A DNA stretch of 33,077 nucleotides from contig QZDS01000044.1 of assembly GCA_009917455.1 (NCBI GenBank), positions 1-33,077 of the forward strand, in the 5' to 3' direction. Shown here piece by piece: positions 1 through 7,504 of this stretch. Within the stretch, counting starts at the first letter, position 1; each line of letters begins with the position of its first letter. The DNA is from a bacterium 1xD8-48. GTDB taxonomy: Bacteria > Bacillota > Clostridia > Lachnospirales > Lachnospiraceae. The notes under the pieces were generated by a model. That model saw nothing but the letters and a program-made list of their open reading frames with translations. It searched no databases and was not told the origin of the DNA. The position numbers were made by a program, and so were the translations under genes.

Positions 1-1088
1 TGGATGCTTCTCTTGGTTATGAAAAGAATCAGAAAGGGGATGTGACGACATCCAATAAGAGAAACGGGCATTCCCCTAAAACATTAAAGAGCCAGTATGG
101 GGAATTCCAGATTGACGTCCCAAGAGACCGGGAAGGCGAGTTCGAACCCAAACTCATCCCCAAATACCAGCGGGATGTCTCCGGGATAGAAGAAAAAGTG
201 ATATCCCTTTATGCAAGGGGAATGAGTACAAGGGATATCCATGACCAGATACAGGAACTTTATGGAATGGAACTGTCGGCCGAAATGGTCAGTAAAATCA
301 CTGACAGGATACTGCCGGAAATAAAGGAATGGCAGTCACGCCCCTTAAACCCTGTCTATCCGTTTGTATTTATGGACTGCATCCATTATAAAGTAAGGGA
401 GGACGGGCGCATCTTAAGCCGTGCAGCTTATATCGTGCTGGGTATCACATCAGACGGCTATAAGGATATCCTGAGTATCACTGTAGGAGCTAATGAGACC
501 AGTAAGTTCTGGCTGGGGATGTTAAATGACCTGAAGAACAGGGGCGTACAGGACGTGCTGTTCTTCTGTGTAGACGGGCTTGCCGGTTTTAAGGAAGCAA
601 TCGGGGCAGTGTATCCGGATGCCCGGATACAGAGATGCGTCATCCATATGCTGCGGAATTCTTTTAAATATGTGAACTACAGCGACCTGAAGAAGTTTTC
701 CGCTGATTTCAAATCCGTATATCATGCCCCGAATGAAACATCTGCCCTTTCCGAACTGGAAAATATCAAAGAAAAATGGGGAAGGAAATATCCCTATGCA
801 ATAAGTAATTGGGAGAATAACTGGGAAGATGTCAGTTCCTTCTTCCAGTTTTCGGATGATATCCGGCGTATCATGTATACGACAAACATCATAGAGGGGC
901 TCAACCGCCAGTACCGGAAAGTAACAAAAACAAAAAGTGTATTCCCAAGTGACAGTGCGTTAGAAAAAATGCTTTATCTTGCCAGTGGGAACGTGATAAA
1001 GAAATGGACACAGCGTTACAGGAACTGGGACCAGGTGCTGAATCAGTTAATTGTCCTATACGGAGGAAGGCTTACCTGTTATCTGTAA
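1..1088 (+). CDS. IS256-family transposase (5' end outside window)
   Basis: This is a DDE transposase of the IS256 (mutator-like) family, which cuts and pastes its own element. The frame is open from the first bases of the window. A GTG exists at 42, but the coding sense upstream of it (DASLGYEKNQKGD) is typical for the family, so the gene is cut by the window edge rather than starting there. Counted from the GTG, the catalytic acidic residues can be placed at FMDCIHYK (about residue 111), FFCVDGLAGF (about 178) and TTNIIEGLNRQYRK (about 288). The last of these is the family's C-terminal E motif. The gene reads through to a normal C-terminus (LYGGRL) without frameshifts, so the visible part looks functional. 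Confidence 0.93.
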   Translation, partial: DASLGYEKNQKGDVTTSNKRNGHSPKTLKSQYGEFQIDVPRDREGEFEPKLIPKYQRDVSGIEEKVISLYARGMSTRDIHDQIQELYGMELSAEMVSKITDRILPEIKEWQSRPLNPVYPFVFMDCIHYKVREDGRILSRAAYIVLGITSDGYKDILSITVGANETSKFWLGMLNDLKNRGVQDVLFFCVDGLAGFKEAIGAVYPDARIQRCVIHMLRNSFKYVNYSDLKKFSADFKSVYHAPNETSALSELENIKEKWGRKYPYAISNWENNWEDVSSFFQFSDDIRRIMYTTNIIEGLNRQYRKVTKTKSVFPSDSALEKMLYLASGNVIKKWTQRYRNWDQVLNQLIVLYGGRLTCYL

Positions 1089-1141
1089 AAGAAAGAGCCG
1101 GAACACCATAGCTCATCAGGACGTCCCGGCCTTATTCCATC

Positions 1142-1231
1142 GGCATTAGCAGTATTGCCAGAAAACCCCATCCTTATTCCGGAGGCCGGGTGTGGGCAGA
1201 GCCCACGTAAAATCTTCCTGCTGCTAATGCC
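1142..1231. repeat. Inverted repeat downstream of the IS256 transposase
   Basis: GGCATTAGCAG at 1142-1152 is matched by its exact reverse complement CTGCTAATGCC at 1221-1231. The span lies in the non-coding end of the insertion sequence. It could be a subterminal structure or a transcription-blocking hairpin. The true outer end of the element cannot be fixed because the left end is not in the window. Confidence 0.5.
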
Positions 1232-1250
1232 TGATTGGTATGCAAAAAAA

Positions 1251-2306
1251 TCAAAACAGATGTATAAAAAAGAACCAGCTGGTAATACTATTATCAGAAA
1301 GAAATTTCGACAACATAGATGTTATGCTATTCGACAACAAATTTCTACATATCTGATTCATATCAGGAAAGATTATTTCCACATAGACACAAGATTTTTT
1401 ACAGCCTCTCAGCGGAAGTCCGTGCGTTCCTGTTTCCTGATCGGGTTTTAAGCGCATCATGAGAAAATGGGAACTTCCCTGATGTGTTTCCGGGCGGGAT
1501 TTCAAATATTGTTTGGAGTAGAAGGTAAGGTCATAATTTTTACTGCATTCATATTCTATGCCTATATAGCACATCCCTTTAGGACAGCATTGCTCCAATG
1601 CATCATAACTATGTTTTGCCGCCTCTTTCAACTGTTCCGGGGAAAACCTTTCTGCCAGTTTGGGATTGTTCAATTCTTTTTCCGTATTTTTCCACACATC
1701 TATCAAGGCAACAGAATTTATATGGCAAAGCACCTCATCTCCATGATTATCCACGAAACAGAAAGAACGGGATTTCCCGACATTCAGGGTAACTGTCTTT
1801 TCTATTATATGCTGGATGGGATTTGGCCTGTGCGTTATCGTGATGGGTGTTTGAGGTGTAAGGTGGGGCAGCTTCGAAACCTCCGCTATGTTCAGCGTCA
1901 ACAGAATGAGATTCTCCCAATCTATATCTTTCAGCCATTCGGGAACTGTCCAGCCAGCACCCATCATATCGAAAAACAACTGGATCATTCCATAATTATC
2001 AGAATCCATAGGGCTGCCTATGCCGCCCTGTATCTTGAGATGCACATCACCAAGGCAGAGAACACTGCAATGCAGATAACTGTATCCGTGCCTTTCATGC
2101 TCTTTCAGCATCCTCCTGTGATTACGGATGCCTTTCCTGTTCTGGCTTTCCGGTTCCATGTATGGTTCTATAATGTATAGTTTTGCTTCATCGGATAAGG
2201 TCATGCCGACAATATGGTATTTTATTCCATTCCGTTCTGTGGTTTTCCCAATCACAAGGATATCCTGCCATTTTGAGTGGAAATCTTCTAATAATGAAAA
2301 ATTCAT
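1251..2306 (-). CDS. Hypothetical protein, about 351 aa
   Basis: I do not recognise this family. The start at 2306 was chosen because GGAGG (complement of 2315-2319) lies 8 bases upstream. The 27 upstream in-frame codons have no ribosome binding site. No signal peptide or membrane segment is evident. The chain is rich in aromatic and charged residues, consistent with a soluble protein. The last roughly 25 residues (an NSITS motif twice, then SWFFFIHLF) read unlike the rest, and the stop lies about 20 bases from the IS256 end. The natural C-terminus may therefore have been replaced when the insertion sequence landed. It is divergent from the IS and convergent with nothing, so it is probably a single-gene unit. 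Confidence 0.7.
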   Translation of the reverse strand: MNFSLLEDFHSKWQDILVIGKTTERNGIKYHIVGMTLSDEAKLYIIEPYMEPESQNRKGIRNHRRMLKEHERHGYSYLHCSVLCLGDVHLKIQGGIGSPMDSDNYGMIQLFFDMMGAGWTVPEWLKDIDWENLILLTLNIAEVSKLPHLTPQTPITITHRPNPIQHIIEKTVTLNVGKSRSFCFVDNHGDEVLCHINSVALIDVWKNTEKELNNPKLAERFSPEQLKEAAKHSYDALEQCCPKGMCYIGIEYECSKNYDLTFYSKQYLKSRPETHQGSSHFLMMRLKPDQETGTHGLPLRGCKKSCVYVEIIFPDMNQICRNLLSNSITSMLSKFLSDNSITSWFFFIHLF

Positions 2307-2548
2307 CAGCCACACCTCCGTAAAATCTAATATGGCAAGTATACCATGTATGCCGAAATAATTCCATAAAATGCGGAAGGACTCCATAGTAAATCTATGC
2401 TTTCCATTCCTGAAAAATAGTCGTTTCGTGCCATCGGATGAAAAACAGAAAATTTTTATGGTATAATTCAGTGGATGCTTTTACTTTAGTGGAAACGGTT
2501 TTCAGCCGAAGTAATTTAGGAAGCAACAGAACAAGGAGGAAACGAAAA

Positions 2549-3427
2549 ATGTATGAATTGGTACAGGTCAGCGAGAAATGCTATTACATAAACTGTCCGG
2601 CGAAGATAGGCGTCTATGTGGCAGACGGGGAGAACGTCTATCTGGTTGACAGCGGGAATGATAAGGATGCGGGGAGGAAAGTCAGGCAGATACTGGATAA
2701 GAACGGCTGGCATCTGGCGGCGATCCTGAATACCCATTCCAACGCAGACCATATCAGCGGGAACAAGTACCTGCAGGGGCAGACGGGATGTAAGGTTTAT
2801 TCCGGCGGCATAGAGGCGGCCTTCACGAAATACCCGGTGCTGGAGCCGTCCTTCCTTTACGGCGGTTATCCGTGTAAGGACTTGCGGCACAAGTTCCTGA
2901 TGGCGCAGGAAAGCGATGTGGCGGATTTCTCAGATGAAAGTTTCCCGAAGGAGATTGAAGTAATACCGCTGCCAGGGCATTTCTTTGACATGGTGGGGTT
3001 CCGTATGCCGGACAATGTGGTGTTCCTTGCGGACTGCATCAGCAGCAGGGAGACGCTGGATAAATATGCGGTTTCCTTCATTTATGATGTGGGTGCTTAT
3101 CTGGAAACGCTGGACAAAGTAGTGCAGATGGAGGCGGCTATGTTCGTCCCCGCCCATGCGGATGCTTCGGCAGATGTGAAAGAGCTTGTTTGCTATAACA
3201 GGGACAAGGTGCATGAGGTGGCGGACAGGATTTTATCCATTTGCAAGGAGCCGATGTGCTTTGAGCGTATTTTGCAGGAAGTTTTCAAAGGCTATGGGCT
3301 TTCCATGAATTTCGAGCAGTATGTGCTGGTGGGAAGCACGGTGCGGTCTTACCTTTCATGGTTGAAGGATACCGGGAAAGTGTCGGCTGAATTTCGGGAC
3401 AGTATGCTGCTCTGGCAAAGGGTATAA
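2549..3427 (+). CDS. MBL-fold metallo-hydrolase with altered HxHxDH motif
   Basis: This 292-aa protein has a metallo-beta-lactamase fold. The start at 2549 follows AAGGAGG at 2533-2539, while the in-frame upstream ATG has none. The metal-site motifs are THSNADH (residues 62-68), LPGH (H144), LADC (D162) and PAHAD (H203). In the standard motif HxHxDH the second position is His; here it is Asn65, so one zinc-1 ligand is missing while the D67/H68 pair and the other ligands remain. The C-terminal about 70 residues look helical, as in lactonase or glyoxalase-II-like hydrolases with an added helical domain. The substrate is unknown. It stands alone, and a hairpin-forming repeat begins 11 bases after its stop. 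Confidence 0.85.
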   Translation: MYELVQVSEKCYYINCPAKIGVYVADGENVYLVDSGNDKDAGRKVRQILDKNGWHLAAILNTHSNADHISGNKYLQGQTGCKVYSGGIEAAFTKYPVLEPSFLYGGYPCKDLRHKFLMAQESDVADFSDESFPKEIEVIPLPGHFFDMVGFRMPDNVVFLADCISSRETLDKYAVSFIYDVGAYLETLDKVVQMEAAMFVPAHADASADVKELVCYNRDKVHEVADRILSICKEPMCFERILQEVFKGYGLSMNFEQYVLVGSTVRSYLSWLKDTGKVSAEFRDSMLLWQRV

Positions 3428-3437
3428 GAGGAAATGT

Positions 3438-3590
3438 GCAGACCGCCGCAGATGGCTTACCACCATATGCGGCGGTCTGCCGTTTTCGCAGGCAGGTTTG
3501 ACAGCAGAAACCGCTTGGAAAGCGGGGAAATCAGAGTTAATATGCTTACACGGCGGTTTGCGTTTGGGCCGCCTTCCAAGTTTGGGAAAA
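3438..3590. repeat. Dispersed repeat family A, copy 1
   Basis: Starts with 13-base perfect inverted arms (GCAGACCGCCGCA at 3438-3450, its complement at 3468-3480). It continues through ACCGCTTGGAAAGCGGGG to ATATGCTTACACGGCGGTTTGCG. Nearly the same text recurs at 19694-19852, and parts recur at 5590-5690 and 13432-13500. The leading hairpin directly follows the MBL gene and may also end its transcript. Confidence 0.8.
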
Positions 3591-3635
3591 GTAGGAATTG
3601 AGAAAATAGTATTTGAAATACTGGAAATTTGAAGA

Positions 3636-3664
3636 TTGACATATCAACATAACTATAGTATTAT
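3636..3664 (+). promoter_or_regulatory. Promoter of the ABC-F leader transcript
   Basis: TTGACA at 3636-3641, a 17-base spacer, and TATTAT at 3659-3664 give a near-consensus vegetative (SigA) promoter. Transcription would start near 3671, about 30 bases before the leader peptide. Confidence 0.8.
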
Positions 3665-3700
3665 GACTGAGATAGAATTTCCCATCAAAGGAGAAGTGCT

Positions 3701-3790
3701 ATGAATTTCTATTTAACGAACCAACCTAAAAAGAAAATGGACTCTGTACAATCCATTCCGATGAAACATTGTGCAGAGTATAGCGTATAA
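3701..3790 (+). CDS. 29-aa leader peptide of the ABC-F gene
   Basis: The short ORF begins with ATG at 3701, preceded by AAAGGAG at 3687-3693 (7-base spacing). It encodes a lysine-rich peptide beginning MNFYLTNQPKKK and ending EYSV. It lies between a strong promoter and a terminator. The inverted arms CTCTGTACAAT (3742-3752) and ATTGTGCAGAG (3768-3778) fall inside the coding sequence, so ribosome position would decide which RNA helix forms. Leader peptides of this kind sense drug-stalled ribosomes upstream of several resistance genes. That role is inferred here from layout, not from sequence identity to a known leader. Confidence 0.72.
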   Translation: MNFYLTNQPKKKMDSVQSIPMKHCAEYSV

Positions 3791-3920
3791 ATAACGCATT
3801 TGGATTTCATCGGAAAATGAAGCAATAGAGATACTGTATGCCAGTATGTTTATTGTTTATTTTCCGTATGCAGACTGAGCGTATGAAAGGCTATGGACAA
3901 TGTTTTGTCTGTAGCCTTTT
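3742..3920 (+). promoter_or_regulatory. Competing RNA helices of the leader
   Basis: The segment TTCCGATGAAA (3756-3766) forms the loop of the hairpin within the leader ORF. It is also perfectly complementary to TTTCATCGGAA (3805-3815), just after the leader stop, so the two helices exclude each other. A further hairpin pairs AAAGGCTA (3886-3893) with TAGCCTTT (3912-3919). This arrangement is that of a translation-coupled attenuator. Confidence 0.65.
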
Positions 3921-3947
3921 GTCATAGGGAACTTGGAACCATACAGG

Positions 3948-3991
3948 CAGAAGGCGGTACACGGACGTGTACAGGTGCTTTCTGCTTTTTT
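3948..3991 (+). terminator. Attenuator terminator before the ABC-F gene
   Basis: Arms GCAGAAGGCGGTACACG (from 3948) and CGTGTACAGGTGCTTTCTGC (to 3984) pair with a small bulge and are followed by seven T. It is an intrinsic terminator 45 bases upstream of the ABC-F start, so default transcription would stop before the gene. Confidence 0.8.
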
Positions 3992-4036
3992 TGATTTTTG
4001 GCAGTATATTACGAAAAATGAAAGGACGTGATTCAC

Positions 4037-5572
4037 ATGAGTTTATTGGAGATTGAAGGCTTGACTCATTCTTTCGGAGAAAACCTGCTTTATAAAAATG
4101 CGGATTTTTCATTGAATAGGGGTGAGCATATTGGAGTAGTGGGACAAAATGGAACAGGAAAAAGTACATTGATTAAAATTTGTACAGAACAGATTATGCC
4201 GGATGCTGGACGTGTTGCTTGGCAGCCGAATACATCTGTTGGATATCTCGATCAGTATGCAGAGATAGAAAAAGACATGACAATGCAGTCTTTTTTGAAA
4301 TCAGCATTTTCAAGCCTATATCAACTTGAAAGAGAAATGGCAATGGCTTACGAAAAAGCAGCTATGGGGGATATGGAGTATCTCAGCCTCGCAGCGAAGC
4401 ATCAGGAGCAGCTTGAAATCCATGATTTCTATTCAATTGATACACAGATCGAACAAGTGGCTAATGGTTTGGGGCTGCTGGCAATAGGGCTGGACAGACC
4501 GATTGATCAAATGAGTGGCGGCCAAAGAGCAAAAGTGATACTGGCAAAATTACTTCTTGAAAAACCGGAGGTTCTCTTGCTTGATGAACCAACCAATTTT
4601 TTAGATAAAGAACATATTACATGGCTTTCGGACTACTTGTCAGGGCTTGATAATGCTTTTATGGTAGTATCGCATGATTATGCTTTTTTGGAGAAAATTG
4701 CAAATCGGATATGCGATATCGACAATGACAGCATCACAAAGTATTATGGGACATATTCTGAATTTTTAAGAAAGAAAACGCTTCTAAGGGAAGATTATGT
4801 GCGTCAGTATTCGGCCCAGCAGAAGGAGATTAAGAAAACAGAAGAATTTATCCGTAAAAATATTGCCGGAAGAAAATCTAAAATGGCCAGAGGACGCCGA
4901 AAACAACTTGAGCGGATGGAGAAGATGGAAGCATTAGATCAAAAAGAGGTAACACCTTATTTCCATTTCCAAGAAATATCGCTCACAAATACAGAGCACC
5001 TTTTAGTAAAGTGTCTATCGGTAGGTTATTATTATCCGGTTCTATCTAAAGTTGATTTTGCCATAAAGGGCGGGCAGAAAGTAGTGATAACTGGTTTTAA
5101 TGGGATTGGAAAATCTACTTTATTGAAAACACTGGTAGGGCAGATTCCATCCATACATGGGCATTACAAATTTTCTGATCAGGTCACAATAGGATATTTT
5201 GAACAGAATCTGATATGGGAAGATATGGCAAGGACTCCTATACAGATTGTTTCTGACAACTATCCTGATATGGTGGTGAAAGAAGTCCGCAAAGCCCTTG
5301 CCTTGTGTGGTATTTCAAGTAAACACGCCATGCAGCCTGTCGGAACGCTAAGCGGCGGCGAGCAGGCCAAAGTAAAAATGTGTTTGTTGACATTAAAGCC
5401 GTGTAATTTTTTGATACTGGACGAGCCAACAAACCATTTAGATATTCAGGCGAAAGATGCGCTAAAAACTGCATTAGTGGAATTTGCTGGTACAATTCTT
5501 CTTGTTTCGCATGAAGAAACATTTTATAGAGAATGGGCAGATAGGGTGATTGATATAGAAAAACAGGGTTAA
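4037..5572 (+). CDS. ABC-F ATPase, probable ribosome-protection protein
   Basis: This is a cytoplasmic twin-ATPase of the ABC-F class with no membrane segments (511 aa). Domain 1 has Walker A GQNGTGKST (36-44), signature MSGGQ (159-163) and Walker B LLLDEPTN (180-187). A basic helical linker rich in Lys/Arg spans about 240-300. Domain 2 has Walker A GFNGIGKST (353-361), signature LSGGE and Walker B LILDEPTN. Resistance-type ABC-F proteins bind the ribosomal E site and displace antibiotics; housekeeping members act on stalled ribosomes. The start at 4037 has AAAGGA 10 bases upstream, while the GTG at 4028 would overlap it. The drug-sensing type of leader argues for antibiotic resistance (macrolide, lincosamide, streptogramin A or pleuromutilin class), but the drug cannot be named from sequence alone. 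Confidence 0.85.
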   Translation: MSLLEIEGLTHSFGENLLYKNADFSLNRGEHIGVVGQNGTGKSTLIKICTEQIMPDAGRVAWQPNTSVGYLDQYAEIEKDMTMQSFLKSAFSSLYQLEREMAMAYEKAAMGDMEYLSLAAKHQEQLEIHDFYSIDTQIEQVANGLGLLAIGLDRPIDQMSGGQRAKVILAKLLLEKPEVLLLDEPTNFLDKEHITWLSDYLSGLDNAFMVVSHDYAFLEKIANRICDIDNDSITKYYGTYSEFLRKKTLLREDYVRQYSAQQKEIKKTEEFIRKNIAGRKSKMARGRRKQLERMEKMEALDQKEVTPYFHFQEISLTNTEHLLVKCLSVGYYYPVLSKVDFAIKGGQKVVITGFNGIGKSTLLKTLVGQIPSIHGHYKFSDQVTIGYFEQNLIWEDMARTPIQIVSDNYPDMVVKEVRKALALCGISSKHAMQPVGTLSGGEQAKVKMCLLTLKPCNFLILDEPTNHLDIQAKDALKTALVEFAGTILLVSHEETFYREWADRVIDIEKQG

Positions 5573-5589
5573 TCGGAAGGGAAAGTAGG

Positions 5590-5690
5590 CGAATATGCGG
5601 CGGTCTGCCGTTTCCGCAGGCAGACCGGGCGGCCTGATAAGGGAAATTACTTGGAAAGCGGGGAGGTTAGAGGTAATATGCTGTCAAGTA
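5590..5690. repeat. Dispersed repeat family A, copy 2 (partial, rearranged)
   Basis: Begins ATATGCGGCGGTCTGCCG and contains CTTGGAAAGCGGGG followed by AGAGGTAATATGCT, both shared with the copies at 3438 and 19694. The left hairpin arm is missing and the end diverges after ATATGCT. It sits directly after the ABC-F stop, with no T-run terminator seen. Confidence 0.7.
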
Positions 5691-5818
5691 CCTTTCCCAG
5701 TTTTTATCTGTCTTTCGGAGAAAAATCTGTATATCAGGGATTGATAAGATATATATTTTTCATAATTTTTTTAAAAAAGTAAGTGTTTTTAAATTTTTAT
5801 TCGTATTATATTATATAA

Positions 5819-5830
5819 AACTGGCCAGTT
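5819..5830. promoter_or_regulatory. 12-bp perfect palindrome upstream of the ECF sigma gene
   Basis: AACTGGCCAGTT is a perfect palindrome located at the end of a very AT-rich stretch (5740-5820) that contains TATTAT/TATATA promoter-like sequences. It lies 31 bases before the sigma start, a position suited to an operator near the transcription start. Confidence 0.4.
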
Positions 5831-5861
5831 AAATGTACTGTTTGAGAAAGGGGTATCTGTG

Positions 5862-6413
5862 ATGAATGATAAAAAAATAATCTCAGCAATCGAAGCACGG
5901 GACGAGCAGATGCTGGCATTTGTAGTACAGAAATTTTCCAAACTTCTCTGGAAGATTGCTGCATCCATTTTAATCAATGCGACTTCCGCTCAAGATGTGG
6001 AGGAATGTGTAGCAGATGTGTTTATTTATCTGTGGCAATATCCTGAAAAGTATGATCCTGACAAAGCGAAGCTATCTTCATGGCTTTCTGTAGTCGCAAG
6101 GTCGAAGGCAGTGGACAGTTACCGCCGGATCACCAGAAAAAGGGAAATATCTATGGAAGAGATTGTGGTGGAAAGCCTGGGATACGCTGAAAATGATGTG
6201 GCAGATGAAGAAAAGGATAAATTGCGCTCCTGTATTGAAGGATTGGACGAAAAGGAAAAAGAGCTGGTCATAAGGCGGTATTACTATGAGCAGAAACCGG
6301 CGGAGATTGCGGTTGCACTGGATATGCCAAAGAAACAGGTGGAAAACAGATTATATTATGTGAGACAGAAACTGAGAAAAATGATGGAGAAGCAGGAAGG
6401 AGAGCGGTCATGA
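5862..6413 (+). CDS. ECF-type RNA polymerase sigma factor
   Basis: This 183-aa sigma-70-family protein has region 2 at about 20-95 (DVEECVADVFIYLWQYPEKYDP, then LSSWLSVVARSKAVDSYRR, the -10 recognition helix). Region 4 is at about 125-180 (LDEKEKELVIRRYYYEQKPAEIAVALDMPKKQVENRL, a helix-turn-helix for the -35 box). It directs RNA polymerase to a small regulon. ATG 5862 was chosen because GAAAGGGG at 5846-5853 is correctly spaced; the adjacent GTG 5859 is alternative. Its stop overlaps the next start (ATGA), so the next protein is translationally coupled and is the expected anti-sigma partner. Confidence 0.92.
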   Translation: MNDKKIISAIEARDEQMLAFVVQKFSKLLWKIAASILINATSAQDVEECVADVFIYLWQYPEKYDPDKAKLSSWLSVVARSKAVDSYRRITRKREISMEEIVVESLGYAENDVADEEKDKLRSCIEGLDEKEKELVIRRYYYEQKPAEIAVALDMPKKQVENRLYYVRQKLRKMMEKQEGERS

Positions 6414-7429
6414 TGAAAGAAAAACATTTCATGAAAAAGTACAGCAGAGAAAACCTTAAGGATATACAGGCTATTGTGCAGGAGAAAACAGGAGCAGCCA
6501 TTGTTCCGGACAGAAAGCCGGCCGGATATAAAATCAGGAAGATGGCGTTTTTAGCTGGCAGTTTGTTATGTTTGGTATCGCTAAGTGTTTTTGCTTATGC
6601 AAAGTTTTCAGGCCTGAATGGGGATTTGGCAGGGTTTGCATCAGCCTATCAGGGTGATGGCAGGTTTGAGATTGTCATTATAAATGATTCCGACAAGGAA
6701 TTGGAGCTGCAAGATGATGTAAAGGTCATGCAGTGGTCAACTAGTAAAGAGGTAGAAGGGGACAGTGGTAAGATCAGGATGTCCGGACAGACAATATTGC
6801 CTCACTCTCAGGGAGTCGTTTCCATTGATATATCAGAAGGCTATGATGTGAAGGCAATGGAAGAAAATCTGCCGGAAGGAGATTGGTACTATTTTATTTT
6901 GACTAATAATAATTTTGCCTTTGGGCAGGACTGGATGTGTTCCTTTGACTTTGATATCGAACAGACAGAAGATGTCATGGACAGATCGGCAGATTTTATG
7001 GAGCAGATAGCAGGGGAACAAAGGACAGAAGAAAAGCAGTATGGTACGGGAGAGCTGGTCTTCCCGGAATGGAGCTGGCCTACAGTCAGCAGGAAAGTGT
7101 CAGGGCTTTATGGCATACGGGAAAATGGAACTCATTCGGATCATATAAATATTGCCGGAACAGCCGGAGATGAAATCTATGCAGTTGCAGATGGAGTGGT
7201 GCTGGAGGCAGCATTTGAAAGCTACTCTGGAAACTTCATTGTAGTGGATTTAGGAGATGGCATTACAGCTAAATATGGGCATCTGAAGGAAATAAAGGTG
7301 TCCGAAGGCGAGGAAATAAAGCAGGGACAGGTTATCGCAATATTGGGACAGACCGGAATGGCTACAGGCCCTAATCTGATGTTTGCAGTAAGCATCAATG
7401 GGGAGGAAGTCAACCCATTTGTAGAATAG
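6410..7429 (+). CDS. Membrane anti-sigma partner with degenerate M23 (LytM) domain
   Basis: This 339-aa single-pass protein has a basic cytoplasmic part (1-44), a membrane segment (about 45-64, MAFLAGSLLCLVSLSVFAYA), an extracellular middle domain, and a C-terminal M23/LytM-like beta domain (about 225-339). In active M23 peptidases zinc is held by H..D in HSGIDI and by GPHLHFE. Here these read HSDHINI and GPNLMFAV, so the Asp and both His of the last motif are gone; only YGHL is kept. It should bind rather than cut peptidoglycan. It is coupled to the ECF sigma gene by a 4-bp overlap, which suggests it holds the sigma factor and senses the cell wall. Anti-sigma function is inferred from position and topology. 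Confidence 0.78.
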   Translation: MMKEKHFMKKYSRENLKDIQAIVQEKTGAAIVPDRKPAGYKIRKMAFLAGSLLCLVSLSVFAYAKFSGLNGDLAGFASAYQGDGRFEIVIINDSDKELELQDDVKVMQWSTSKEVEGDSGKIRMSGQTILPHSQGVVSIDISEGYDVKAMEENLPEGDWYYFILTNNNFAFGQDWMCSFDFDIEQTEDVMDRSADFMEQIAGEQRTEEKQYGTGELVFPEWSWPTVSRKVSGLYGIRENGTHSDHINIAGTAGDEIYAVADGVVLEAAFESYSGNFIVVDLGDGITAKYGHLKEIKVSEGEEIKQGQVIAILGQTGMATGPNLMFAVSINGEEVNPFVE

Positions 7430-7504
7430 AAAGACAACTTCCTATCAAAAGAAAAAGACAGCTTCTATCAGCCTATATCGGCTGGAAGCAGAACGGAGGC
7501 AGGT

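Noticed and set aside
1467..2180. 237-codon plus-strand frame
   Set aside because: Antisense to the minus-strand protein that has a proper ribosome site; no start signal and unlikely composition.
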